Source: Gemmatimonadota bacterium
GTDB taxonomy: Bacteria; Latescibacterota; UBA2968; GCA-2709665
Length of the DNA: 64,000 nucleotides
Direction of reading: 5' to 3'
NCBI GenBank assembly: GCA_028874335.1
Contig: JAPPJY010000017.1
Location: 62,001 to 126,000 of the forward strand
Every line of letters begins with the position of its first letter. The first letter of the stretch is position 1. Positions 52,155-60,790 of this stretch are shown piece after piece. The notes below the pieces were generated by a model that was not told where the DNA came from, did no database searches, and worked only from the letters and a program-made list of their open reading frames with translations. The translations under genes and the position numbers were made by a program.

Positions 52155-53969
52155 ATGAAGTCGATTCTGATCGTCAAGCCGGATGACAACCTCGAGCACG
52201 ACTTCGCGGCGGAGATCCTGAAGGCCGAGGGACTGTTTCATTTCAAGGTCCTCTCGCAGAGCGAGTTGGATCCGACTCGCCTGAAGGATGCGGCCGTGGT
52301 GTTGACGCTTCGTGGGGCGTTCGGACGGCGGGCCTCCGGGATTCTCTTAGAATACCTGCGCGGTGGCGGTCGGCTGCTCGGGGTGATGCCGGGCGGCGAC
52401 CTGGCGGAACGGCTGGGCCTGAAGTGCCGCGTTGTGGTATCCACCCAGAAAACGGACCCCAACAAGCCGGCGGCCGCGGAGTCCACGGCAGACGAGCCGG
52501 AGGTGGTTACGGATGGACGGATCGTGGTGCATCCGGCCTCGGGACTTGCGTTGCCGCCAGAGCCTCTATACTGCCCGCGGGACACCGCGCTGAGCATTTC
52601 GTGCGACGGCGAGGAACTGGCCGCGCTGATCGACGACCTGGGCAAGCGCAGCGGTCCGGCCATCGTCCGGAAGCGCATCGAACGGGGCAGGGCGTTTGTG
52701 CTGGCATACGACGTGGTCGGGGCGGTGCTGCGGCTGAGGCACGGCACCTGGGCGCTGGAACAGCAGGCCGAAATGCTGCCGCTGCGAGGGCCGAGGCATG
52801 TCTTCGGGCTGATCGGGATCGCAGAGCGTCACTCCCGGCAGCACCCGCTGGCGGATATTCACCAGGACCTGTTCCGGGAGTTGCTGCTGGACCTGCACGG
52901 CGGCGGCATCGTGCCCCGCGTCTGGCACATGCCCGATGCGCGGCGCGTGGCCGTCTTCTTCAAGTCGGACGGGTGCGGGGAGGAGGGGGCCCCTTTGGGC
53001 ATGGACCTGGCGGAGCAGTACGGGCACAAGCACAATTTCTTCAGGGCGCCGGTGAGCCGGTACGAGGGGAAGTTGGTCCGAGAGTGGCAGGACCGGGGCC
53101 ACTTCATGTCAATTGAGGTGGATATTTTTCCGCTTACGTACAACCGCCTCCTGGAAGAGCTCGACGACGGGGTACACGAACGCATCCGCGAGGAAATGGA
53201 AGCCCAGGCGCGTCGATTTACCGACGAAGTGGGTCTGCCGGTCACCGACGTCGTGATCCACGGTTGCCAGTGGACTGGGGCCCGGACCGCCTCGATCCTG
53301 ACGGACAACGACTGGCGGATGCCGTTTCACTTCTGCGGCCACGATCCGCGGATGAACCGGTACGACTTTGGACCTTTCTCGCTGGCGTCGGCCATGCCCA
53401 TGCGCTATTTCGACCCGGACGAGGGGCTGCTGGACCTGTTTCTCCAGCCGTGTACTTTCGACGATTCGCAGAGCATTACGGAACCGGGCGTCGGCACGCT
53501 GGGACTGAGCCAGGTGGAGTACGCTGAGGCGGCGGTCCGCTGGGTCGTGGAGTCCCGGGATCGCTGGCACGTGCCGCATATCGGGACCTTTCACCCGTGC
53601 TATCTGATCCGGCCCAAAGGCGATCCGCGCCGCACGTTCGAGGCGGCCAATATCGTGTACGCGTCCCTGGCGGCGATGGGCATCGAAACCGGCAGCCTTC
53701 AGGAGTGGTCCCGCTTTGTGCAGGCGCGGGACGCGTTGCGGGTTGAACTGCTGAGTTCCTGCCCGGAACGGACGGTTGCCAGACTGACGGCTGCTGAGCC
53801 GATCGAGGGCCTTACGATGATCGCGGAGGGAGGCGGGGATGTCTCGCGCGTGCTTCTGGACGGCCGTGAGCAGTCCCCCTTGACGCTCGAAGTGGAGGGG
53901 CGCCGCTGTCGTGCCGTCGTGTTGTCCCTGGACCGGAACCAGGAAGCCGAACTGGCAATGGTGGCCTGA
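52155..53969 (+). CDS. Two-domain protein: GATase1/ThuA-like N-domain plus deacetylase-like barrel
   Basis: 604 residues, no signal peptide. The first ~210 residues (MKSILIVKPDDNLEHDF..., AVVLTLRGAFGRRASGILLEYLRGGGRLLGVMPGG) resemble class I glutamine-amidotransferase-like/ThuA domains without an obvious catalytic cysteine. The remainder aligns in layout with the protein at 57211, where a polysaccharide-deacetylase (NodB-like) barrel follows. Here the metal-binding Asp pair is FFKSDG and the HxxxH site is replaced by SIEVD, so it looks like a divergent or non-catalytic version. AGGA precedes ATG 52155; an ATG two codons upstream is possible. The next gene follows by 28 bases. Confidence 0.55.
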   Translation: MKSILIVKPDDNLEHDFAAEILKAEGLFHFKVLSQSELDPTRLKDAAVVLTLRGAFGRRASGILLEYLRGGGRLLGVMPGGDLAERLGLKCRVVVSTQKTDPNKPAAAESTADEPEVVTDGRIVVHPASGLALPPEPLYCPRDTALSISCDGEELAALIDDLGKRSGPAIVRKRIERGRAFVLAYDVVGAVLRLRHGTWALEQQAEMLPLRGPRHVFGLIGIAERHSRQHPLADIHQDLFRELLLDLHGGGIVPRVWHMPDARRVAVFFKSDGCGEEGAPLGMDLAEQYGHKHNFFRAPVSRYEGKLVREWQDRGHFMSIEVDIFPLTYNRLLEELDDGVHERIREEMEAQARRFTDEVGLPVTDVVIHGCQWTGARTASILTDNDWRMPFHFCGHDPRMNRYDFGPFSLASAMPMRYFDPDEGLLDLFLQPCTFDDSQSITEPGVGTLGLSQVEYAEAAVRWVVESRDRWHVPHIGTFHPCYLIRPKGDPRRTFEAANIVYASLAAMGIETGSLQEWSRFVQARDALRVELLSSCPERTVARLTAAEPIEGLTMIAEGGGDVSRVLLDGREQSPLTLEVEGRRCRAVVLSLDRNQEAELAMVA

Positions 53970-53997
53970 CGCCGAGTGTAGATGAGAAGGAGGAGCG

Positions 53998-55242
53998 ATG
54001 AAGTTCGCACCCAGGCCGGAGAACGACTTTGCGGATTATATCCGGACGTACTACGAAGCGTGCCGTTATCACTGCGACAAGATCGAAGCGATCGCGGGCA
54101 AGTGGATGTTCCGGGACCTGCTGCCGGGCATGAGCGATTTCGACACGCGCTTTATCGTGAACGACGGCATGACGGTGGACGACTGGTGCGAGTTGTCCAC
54201 GATCATGGGGGAGACGCACCTGAGGCTGTGCGAGAAATATCCCTGCTGGGCGCGGAACTTCGAGCACCTGCCCGGGGTGAATCTGACGTGGTCCGAACTC
54301 ACGTCGGAGCGGAACTACTATCCGGAATACCACCAGTGGACGTACTATCTGACCGAAGATCAGAAAAGGCTTGGCGCCGCACTGGACACCCTAGCCCGCA
54401 GACCCTGGGACGAAAAGGACGAGTATTTTCATCTGAAGAAGTTCTGCCTGTATTTCGGGCGCTACAACCGCACGATCGATCCCGCAATCAACCTGGGCGT
54501 CCACGAGAACAAGTATCCCCTGCACAGCAGGATCATGCACTATTTCAATCCCCCGGTCCACTCGGCCGTCTGCATACTTGAGAAGCGAAATATATGCGGC
54601 AAGCTGGACGCGTACGAGATCGCGGAAAGGTACTTTACGGGGCTGCGATGCTGGGATCTGATCAGGGAGATCCTGCACGCCCAGTATGAGATACCCAAAT
54701 GGTACGAGGAGCCACACGTTTCACGGCTGGAGGACGCGCTGGAAGATGCGCTGGGGGAAATATTGGGACGGTTGAGGGACGCGGTGACGCTGATTCCCGA
54801 GGAGGCGGGCGCGGATATCGGCGCGTGGAGAGCGGCGCTTCAGGAGGTGCCGGTGGACCCCGCGCTGGTCATTTTCGACAATGCCAAGTTCTCGCGCCTG
54901 ATGAAGGGCCGCCTCCACTTTTACGGCCACGCGCCGGCCCACTTCGATACCACCTGGCTGATTCAGAATGAACTGGGGAGGATTGGCAACAGCTTCTTCC
55001 GGATGCCGTTCCGCACGTTCTGGAAGATCAGGACGGGCGAGACGGTGCACGATCCCGTAACGATCCTGGATGAACTGAAGGGTGACCTCCTGTCTCCGTC
55101 GGAGGTGAAGGGCACGAAGGCGTTCGCACGGTTGACGCCGGACGAGTGGGAAGTGGGTAAGGAGCACGAGATCGCGGCGGACATCGTGGAGGTCTTCGAC
55201 GAATTCTTCCGGGCGTTGAACAAGATCAGCGAGGCGGTATAG
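53998..55242 (+). CDS. Protein of unknown function (possible nucleotidyltransferase-fold)
   Basis: 414 residues, mostly helical and charged, rich in Trp/Tyr. No signal peptide or membrane span. The only motif I can point to is LLPGMSDFDTRFIVNDG near residues 41-57, which recalls the G-x-SD-x-D core of polymerase-beta-type nucleotidyltransferases. The preceding glycine-serine pair of that family is absent, so this is weak. Expressed between a deacetylase-like gene (28 bases upstream) and a propeller gene (59 bases downstream), with AAGGAGG before ATG. Probably part of a small operon acting on an unknown carbohydrate. Confidence 0.45.
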   Translation: MKFAPRPENDFADYIRTYYEACRYHCDKIEAIAGKWMFRDLLPGMSDFDTRFIVNDGMTVDDWCELSTIMGETHLRLCEKYPCWARNFEHLPGVNLTWSELTSERNYYPEYHQWTYYLTEDQKRLGAALDTLARRPWDEKDEYFHLKKFCLYFGRYNRTIDPAINLGVHENKYPLHSRIMHYFNPPVHSAVCILEKRNICGKLDAYEIAERYFTGLRCWDLIREILHAQYEIPKWYEEPHVSRLEDALEDALGEILGRLRDAVTLIPEEAGADIGAWRAALQEVPVDPALVIFDNAKFSRLMKGRLHFYGHAPAHFDTTWLIQNELGRIGNSFFRMPFRTFWKIRTGETVHDPVTILDELKGDLLSPSEVKGTKAFARLTPDEWEVGKEHEIAADIVEVFDEFFRALNKISEAV

Positions 55243-55301
55243 GTGTCAGTGGGAGGCGGAGTTCCGTGATACCGCCGCCTTGGAATTGAAAGGAGAGTCA
55301 G

Positions 55302-56444
55302 ATGCAGATCAGGGCGCTCAGATTGCAGGACGTGGACTACGGCAACCAGTGGGACGACGAGATCGAGGACCGCTGGGAATACGACGATTTCAGGGCGGAT
55401 TCGGCCTGGCGCGAGGGCTGGATCAGCATGGACAGCGTGTATCACAACGCGGAGGATGACCGCGTCTATCTCGGGATCACATCCTTCAACGCCGATATCT
55501 TCCGCGCGTACGATCGCGCAACCGGAGCGTTCGAGGATCTGGGGTACGGCAAGGTGGCCGATCCATTCGACGCCAAGTTTCACAGGTCGCTGGTTCGGTG
55601 GGAGAAGGACGGCTGTCTGTACGGGGCAATCGCGCTTCTGCACGATATCGACCGGTACTGGGAGGCGCCCGGCGGGGCCATCGTCAAATACGATCCGGCG
55701 ACCGGCGATATCCGGAAACTGGGAGTTCCCATGCCGCATATGTACATCCAGTCGATCTGCCTGGACCAGGAGCGCGGCGTGATCTACGGGATGACGTTTA
55801 CGCCGGAGCGGATGTTCCGGTTCAACCTCGCGGACGGCCGCTCGGACGATCTGGGGCCGATCAGCAGCGGGATGGAAATGGCACAGGGCGAGAACGTCGA
55901 GCTGGACGACGACGGGTGTGTGTGGTGCGGCTGGAGCGTCACGCGGGCGTGGCAGAATTTCGCGGGCGTGGACCGCAACCGGCTGTGCAAGTTCGACCCG
56001 GAAACGGACAGGATCGCGTATTTCGACGCCGGTCTGCCCAAGCCGGACGGCAGCTACGGATACGAGCGCGTGGAGGGGCTTTTCAACCTGGGCGGGGGCC
56101 GGATGTACGCCAGCGGCGCGAACGGGTCGATATACCGGATCGATACGGAAACCGGGATGGGCACGTATCTGGGCACGCCCGTTGCGGACCGCCGCAGCCG
56201 GCTGACAACCCTGCAGCCCGGCCCGGACGGGGCCGCCTGGGGCGTGACGGGGCGGGACGGGAAGTGCGAGGTGATCCGGTTCAACGCCGACTCGGAGTCG
56301 TGGGACCTGCTGGGGCCGGTATCGGACGGAGACGCCCACTGCTGGCAGGTGCACGATGTTGCCGTCACGCCGGACGGGACGATCTACGCGGGCGAAAACG
56401 ACAGCCCCTACCGCAGTGGATATCTTTGGGAGATCAAGGTTTAG
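55302..56444 (+). CDS. Beta-propeller protein of unknown function
   Basis: 380 residues without a signal peptide. Repeating blades can be read from patterns such as YHNAEDDRVYLGITSFNADIFRAYDRATGAFEDLG, CLDQERGVIYGMTFTPERMFRFNLADGRSDDLG and VAVTPDGTIYAGENDS. Each has an inner strand, then an aromatic turn and a [F/Y]DP.TG-type linker, as in YVTN or SMP-30-like propellers. AAAGGAGAG precedes ATG. It is the last gene of the plus-strand group from 52155. Lyase or lactonase activity is possible in this fold, but no catalytic set was identified. Confidence 0.6.
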   Translation: MQIRALRLQDVDYGNQWDDEIEDRWEYDDFRADSAWREGWISMDSVYHNAEDDRVYLGITSFNADIFRAYDRATGAFEDLGYGKVADPFDAKFHRSLVRWEKDGCLYGAIALLHDIDRYWEAPGGAIVKYDPATGDIRKLGVPMPHMYIQSICLDQERGVIYGMTFTPERMFRFNLADGRSDDLGPISSGMEMAQGENVELDDDGCVWCGWSVTRAWQNFAGVDRNRLCKFDPETDRIAYFDAGLPKPDGSYGYERVEGLFNLGGGRMYASGANGSIYRIDTETGMGTYLGTPVADRRSRLTTLQPGPDGAAWGVTGRDGKCEVIRFNADSESWDLLGPVSDGDAHCWQVHDVAVTPDGTIYAGENDSPYRSGYLWEIKV

Positions 56445-56456
56445 ATGGAACAACCT

Positions 56457-56500
56457 GTTCTCACACAAAGACACAAAGGCACAAAGACACAAGGGGACAA
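56457..56500. repeat. Interspersed repeat family F, copy 2
   Basis: CTCACACAAAGACACAAAGG plus CACAAAGACACAAGGGGACA. The related copy is at 42208-42243. The remainder of 56501-56740 shows no gene or clear promoter. Confidence 0.6.
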
Positions 56501-56740
56501 CCACGAGAGATTGTTCAAGGTCTTCGTGCAAAGAATCGCAGAGTCCTGTAGAGAGTACGGGGATCGCCATCCCAGCGCATTGACAACGCATCCATTGAAC
56601 TGCTGGTACCCGTAAGTGTGCAGTGAGTGGCCAGAAATCCAGGTTGTATCGTTGAGCTGTTGTTCAGATCCGAAAAATTCTGGATATGGGTTCGTCCGAC
56701 CGGTCTTTGTATAAGCGGGGCGAGCGCATTGGAGTTACCG

Positions 56741-57049
56741 ATGACAGAGATGCTGCAAAACAAGCTGGACGCCATCACGGAAGCTTGCGAACGCCATGGC
56801 GTGATCCGATTGGATGCGTTTGGGTCCGCTCTTCGCGATGAGTTTCAGCCCGGCAGGAGCGACGTGGATCTCCTTGTCGAACTCGGCTCGATGGAACCCT
56901 ACGCTCGAGTCGATGCCTACTTCGGCCTGCTTGAAGACCTGAGGGCCATCCTGGGTGAGCAAGTCGACCTTGTCATTTCAGGCGCGGTGAAGAACCCCTA
57001 TATCGCTCGCGAGATTGCGCGTACGAAGGAGTTGTTGTATGCCGCGTGA
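56741..57049 (+). CDS. mntA: MntA-type minimal nucleotidyltransferase (antitoxin of HEPN/MNT pair)
   Basis: 102 residues, the family's usual length. The catalytic core GSALRDEFQPGRSDVDLLVE has G28-S29 and the D41-x-D43 pair, with a third acidic residue at D76 (QVDLVI). MntA proteins add AMP to their HEPN RNase partner to neutralise it. The next reading frame begins inside the end of this gene (ATG 57039, 11-base overlap) but is cut short after 26 residues, so the toxin is missing. The ATG at 56741 was chosen because the recognisable helix starts there; a second ATG lies three codons on. Confidence 0.88.
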   Translation: MTEMLQNKLDAITEACERHGVIRLDAFGSALRDEFQPGRSDVDLLVELGSMEPYARVDAYFGLLEDLRAILGEQVDLVISGAVKNPYIAREIARTKELLYAA

Positions 57050-57119
57050 CGTGCGATCCTACCTGTCGGACGTGATCGAGGCCTGTGTTGCGATCACTAA
57101 CGCTTTACACAAAGGGTAA
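57039..57119 (+). pseudogene. Truncated HEPN toxin remnant (MntA partner)
   Basis: 26 codons (MPRDVRSYLSDVIEAC..., then TAA) that match the very start of HepT-type HEPN proteins, where PRD.R.YL.DI.EAC is conserved. The rest of the 110-residue domain, including the R-x4-6-H RNase motif, is absent from all frames of the following 80 bases. It overlaps mntA by 11 bases as in intact pairs. Confidence 0.7.
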
Positions 57120-57210
57120 CCGTCCAGTTGACGGCCTGTCGGGTTAGAAATCAACGGAGCAATTAACCGATTTCAGTCCGAAATTTCGACTCAACATTAT
57201 GGAGATATTC

Positions 57211-58947
57211 ATGGCTTCAGGCAGCGGACGGGTGCAGCGGGAACGACATACCAGTGCCGGTAACGGCGCGTTGCTGGTCGTGATCGACAGCGGCGGGTCG
57301 TACTGGGAGCGGATGATCGTGGATGAGACGGTCCTGACGGCGCTGGCGCATTTCGGTATGCCGTATCGGTTGCTGGATCTGGCAGAGGAGCGGCCTACGG
57401 CTGAAGCGTTGGGCGAGTGCGCAGGCATCCTGCTGGCGCAGAACGGCTTGGGCGCGTCGTTGACCCGTTCCGAGACGGGTCTGATTGCGGACGCGGTTCG
57501 TAGTGGCGCGGGGCTCGTCAATTTCGACTACGACCTGAGAGGATATAAGGGGCCCCTCCTGGAGATATTCGGTTTCGACCGGATCAACCCGCATCCATAC
57601 GCGACCGATACCGTGCGGATGCAGGAACGGGATCACTATATCACCGAATTGCAGTCACCCGGAGAATTCCATACGTTCGACCGGATGGTGACGGCGATCG
57701 CCGCCGAAAAGTGGGCCGATTCCGTGGTTCCGCTCGCGGACGGAATTCTGGGAAAGGAGCAGCTGATCTATATCCGGCACCTCGCGCCCTGGAGCGCGTT
57801 CGAACCGCGCAACTATCCCCTGGCGTTCGCCACGGAATGGGGGGAGGGACGTGCGGTGCAGTTCACTCTGAATTCCAGGGTATGGCGGAACGCGTTCTAC
57901 GGCCATGCCCGCGGGATGGACGACCTGTTCTGGCGGTCTATCGTGTGGACCGCACGTAAGCCGTTCGCCGCCAATATGATTCCGCCATTCGTCACCATGT
58001 CTTGGGACGATTGCGAAGGACGGCACGATTTCGCATTCGCCGATATCGCGAACAGCTACGGGTTCAAACCGATGCCGTCCCTGTTCATCGCGAACGTACC
58101 GGAACGCCTGCTTCCCAAAATCCGGGCCGGAATGCAGAGCGGGGAAATCCACTACAACACCCACGCGCTGGACTATTACCGGCTACTGATCTACAATTTC
58201 GGAAAGGGCGAGTGTTCGCGGGAGGAACTGGAGTCCAACTTCGCCTTTGCGGACGCGTTCTGGAAGCGGGTGGGAGCGTATCCGGGCCCGACGTTGCGGT
58301 TCCACTGGGGGGAATACGGAGTCAGGGCGCTTCCCTTCCTGAAGGAGCGCGGCCACCGGTTTTTCTGTCCGGCACTGCAGACGGGGCTGCACAAGGCCGA
58401 TATGTGTTTACAGGACGGGTTCTGGCCTTACGGATTGCAGACGTGTTACTACGACTATCTGCCCGACGACCACGACTTCTTCGCCTTCGCGGCCATGCTT
58501 GCCCGTCATCAGGAGGATTTCCTGACGGGATGCACGTCCTATCTGCGCGAGAACGAAAGAACGGACGTCGAAAAGGCCGCCGGCAATGCGGCCCTGCAGA
58601 TCCGCCACGGGCTCCGCGCCGGATTCTACGCGGAGATCGTGACCCATGAGCAGAAGTTCGACGCCGTGACCATGGAAGAATGGGACCGCATTCTGGCCCG
58701 CACGCGTACGATGACGGCCGGCTACGAGAAGATCTACGCCAGCCACGATGAAATCGGCCACTATCTGCAGGGAAAGGACGGGGTCCGGCTCGAGCAGGTA
58801 TCGACGGACGGAGCGGCGTTGCGGTATACGCTGGGGGGCAGGACCTCGGTACCGTTGCGTATTTCGGAGTTTCGAAACGAAGGCGACGCCGTTGTGCGCG
58901 AGTACCGGGAGGTCGGCGCATTTGAGGGACGCGCGCCGGTCGAGTAA
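57211..58947 (+). CDS. GATase1-like plus polysaccharide-deacetylase-like protein
   Basis: About 578 residues, no signal peptide. The N-domain (residues ~20-240) has ALLVVIDSGGSYWERMIVDETV and GILLAQNGLGASLTRSETGLIADAVRSGAGLVNFDYD, a GATase1/ThuA-like fold. From ~265 a NodB-type barrel follows: FVTMSWDDCEGRHDFAFADIANSYG has the DD metal motif, and IHYNTHALDYY the HxxxH-like site. Metal-dependent removal of acyl groups from sugars is plausible. GGAG at 57202 suits ATG 57211; ATG 57199 is the alternative. The protein at 52155 is a divergent relative. The gene lies before a dedicated deacetylase gene 39 bases further on. Confidence 0.65.
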   Translation: MASGSGRVQRERHTSAGNGALLVVIDSGGSYWERMIVDETVLTALAHFGMPYRLLDLAEERPTAEALGECAGILLAQNGLGASLTRSETGLIADAVRSGAGLVNFDYDLRGYKGPLLEIFGFDRINPHPYATDTVRMQERDHYITELQSPGEFHTFDRMVTAIAAEKWADSVVPLADGILGKEQLIYIRHLAPWSAFEPRNYPLAFATEWGEGRAVQFTLNSRVWRNAFYGHARGMDDLFWRSIVWTARKPFAANMIPPFVTMSWDDCEGRHDFAFADIANSYGFKPMPSLFIANVPERLLPKIRAGMQSGEIHYNTHALDYYRLLIYNFGKGECSREELESNFAFADAFWKRVGAYPGPTLRFHWGEYGVRALPFLKERGHRFFCPALQTGLHKADMCLQDGFWPYGLQTCYYDYLPDDHDFFAFAAMLARHQEDFLTGCTSYLRENERTDVEKAAGNAALQIRHGLRAGFYAEIVTHEQKFDAVTMEEWDRILARTRTMTAGYEKIYASHDEIGHYLQGKDGVRLEQVSTDGAALRYTLGGRTSVPLRISEFRNEGDAVVREYREVGAFEGRAPVE

Positions 58948-58986
58948 TATACTGTGAACTATCTTCAAGCAGGGAGTTGGAAAGAA

Positions 58987-59907
58987 GTGACGGAAATCTT
59001 CTTCAACATTCAGGTCGATTGTGAATCCACGCAGCGCAGTATCGACGATCCGGCGCTGGGCGAACGGTCGATTCGGGGATTGGGCGAAATCTTCTCGCAG
59101 TCCGGCGCGAAGGGGACGTTTGTCGTGATCCCGTCGGACATGAAGGTGCATTCGGGCGTGTATCGCGAACTCGAATCCGAAGGCCACGAGGTGGGCCTGC
59201 ACGTGCATCCGGCGGAACAGGGTTACGAAGAGTTCCTGGGTGTGTACGGGTTCGAGGAACAGGTGGCGATTCTGAAGGAGGCCGTGGATCAGTTCGCCGA
59301 TTCGATGGGCCGGCCGCCCGTCGTATTCACCCCAGGCTATTTTTCGGCCAACGACCATACGTTTCCCGCGCTGGAAGCGCTGGGGTTCACGCACGGCACG
59401 GTGTCGATGCCAACGCGAAACCTTCCTCATTGCGCCTGTGTATGGGGCGGTTCGCCACTGGATATCCACTACCCGCACCGGTACAATCGATCCCTGACGG
59501 GTGACGTGAATTTCGTGGATATACCGACCACTGTGGACGTCGACTCGCGGATGTGGGGCGGGGCGCACCCGCAGGATCTGCGCATTGAACTGGTAGACGC
59601 CAAGAACCACTGGTATACCATTCAAAAGAACGTGAAACGACAGATCGACAGCGGAAGCGACATACCGGTGAAGTACCTGAAAGCGCTCACGCACAATATC
59701 TTCGATTACGGCGATGCGCGGGACTTCCGCAGGGAGACGATGCAGGGCGTGGTGGCGGCGGCGAGGGAGATATGCGAAAAGCAGGGCTGCGCTCTAGTCC
59801 CGGCGACAGCGGCGGAGATCGCCGAATCCTATCGGGCGGCGGTTCCCCTGCCCGATAGCGGCCTGCGACTGAATCTGGACACGAGGGGACGTTCGGCCTG
59901 GACCTGA
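58987..59907 (+). CDS. Polysaccharide deacetylase family protein
   Basis: About 306 residues. EIFFNIQVDCES carries the first acidic metal-site residues (NodB motif TFDD-like), followed by GAKGTFVVIP and GHEVGLHVHPAEQGYEE with the HxH of the metal site. PVVFTPGYFSANDHTFPALEALGF is the motif 3 region. Members remove N- or O-acetyl groups from glycans with Zn or Co. No signal peptide is visible, so it may act in the cytoplasm on oligosaccharides. I prefer GTG 58987 behind GGAAAGAA; GTG 58954 is the alternative. It converges with the amidohydrolase gene on the minus strand. Confidence 0.8.
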   Translation: MTEIFFNIQVDCESTQRSIDDPALGERSIRGLGEIFSQSGAKGTFVVIPSDMKVHSGVYRELESEGHEVGLHVHPAEQGYEEFLGVYGFEEQVAILKEAVDQFADSMGRPPVVFTPGYFSANDHTFPALEALGFTHGTVSMPTRNLPHCACVWGGSPLDIHYPHRYNRSLTGDVNFVDIPTTVDVDSRMWGGAHPQDLRIELVDAKNHWYTIQKNVKRQIDSGSDIPVKYLKALTHNIFDYGDARDFRRETMQGVVAAAREICEKQGCALVPATAAEIAESYRAAVPLPDSGLRLNLDTRGRSAWT

Positions 59908-59934
59908 AAGCGGCGCGTGTTGATGTGCAGTGGG

Positions 59935-60780
59935 TTAGCCGAGGTTCAGGATGGAGAGACTGTCCCGATAGATTACCGATTCGATTTCGTCGGCGTCCAG
60001 GCGGGGCAGCGCGGTGCCCTCGAGCATACGGTTCAGGCTGCGGAGGCCGGCCAGCGATGCATCGACGGTGGTAAAGGGATAGTCCGTGCCGAAGAGGAGT
60101 TTGTCCCAGACGCCGTATTCCTGGACGAGCATCAGGCTGTGGTAGAGCTGGAACGGGCGGTAGTGCAGGGCGCTGACGTCGGCATAGACGTTGGGGTGTT
60201 TTCGGATAACCGCGACGCATTCGCCTTCGTAGGGGTGCCCCAGATGCGCGAGGATGATCTTTACGTCGGGAAAGCGAATGGCGACGGGATCCAGGTGGCG
60301 GGGAAGCGTACATTCCAGGGGCGCCTGGGCCACAAAGGTGGTTCCGGTATGCAGGAGTACGGGCAGGCCGTGATCCCGGGCGTAACGCCAGAGCGGCTCC
60401 ACGGAAGGGTCGTCGGGCCTGAAGCCGGCGTACATGGAGAGTAGTTTAATTCCCTTCAGGCCGAGATCCTGATGGCCGACTCTCAATTCATCCTGCCAGC
60501 CTTCCTGGGTGGGATCGACCGAAAGGAAGCCGATGAGCGCATCCGGGTTCCCGGCTACGGTTTCGGCGACGTAGCGATCGTCCACCCAGATACCGCTCAG
60601 TCTGGCTTTTCCGCCGAACGCGATTGTGCGTACCGGTACCCCCGCGTGCTGCCGATAGTCCTGATAGCTGGTGGTGAGGTCGACCTCCACGTCGCCCCGG
60701 GCGCGCATGGCCTGGCGCCTGAACTGTTCGGTGAAGTGCTCGGGATACCGGAAGACGTGGGCGTGTACGTCGATTATCAT
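59935..60780 (-). CDS. Amidohydrolase-2 family metal-dependent hydrolase
   Basis: 281 residues. The metal-binding residues of the TIM-barrel amidohydrolases are in order: HxH at H6-A-H8 (DVHAHV), H in VLLHTGTT, H in IILAHLGHP and D in LFGTDYPF; GLKGIKLLS is another conserved-looking stretch. Decarboxylases and lactonases of this subfamily share that layout, acting on sugar lactones or aromatic acids. It is the third gene of a minus-strand operon (heparinase-like, AraD1-like, this), 10 bases after the AraD1-like gene. In that setting a sugar-acid lactonase is my best guess. Confidence 0.87.
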   Translation of the reverse strand: MIIDVHAHVFRYPEHFTEQFRRQAMRARGDVEVDLTTSYQDYRQHAGVPVRTIAFGGKARLSGIWVDDRYVAETVAGNPDALIGFLSVDPTQEGWQDELRVGHQDLGLKGIKLLSMYAGFRPDDPSVEPLWRYARDHGLPVLLHTGTTFVAQAPLECTLPRHLDPVAIRFPDVKIILAHLGHPYEGECVAVIRKHPNVYADVSALHYRPFQLYHSLMLVQEYGVWDKLLFGTDYPFTTVDASLAGLRSLNRMLEGTALPRLDADEIESVIYRDSLSILNLG

Positions 60781-60790
60781 TCAGGGACCT

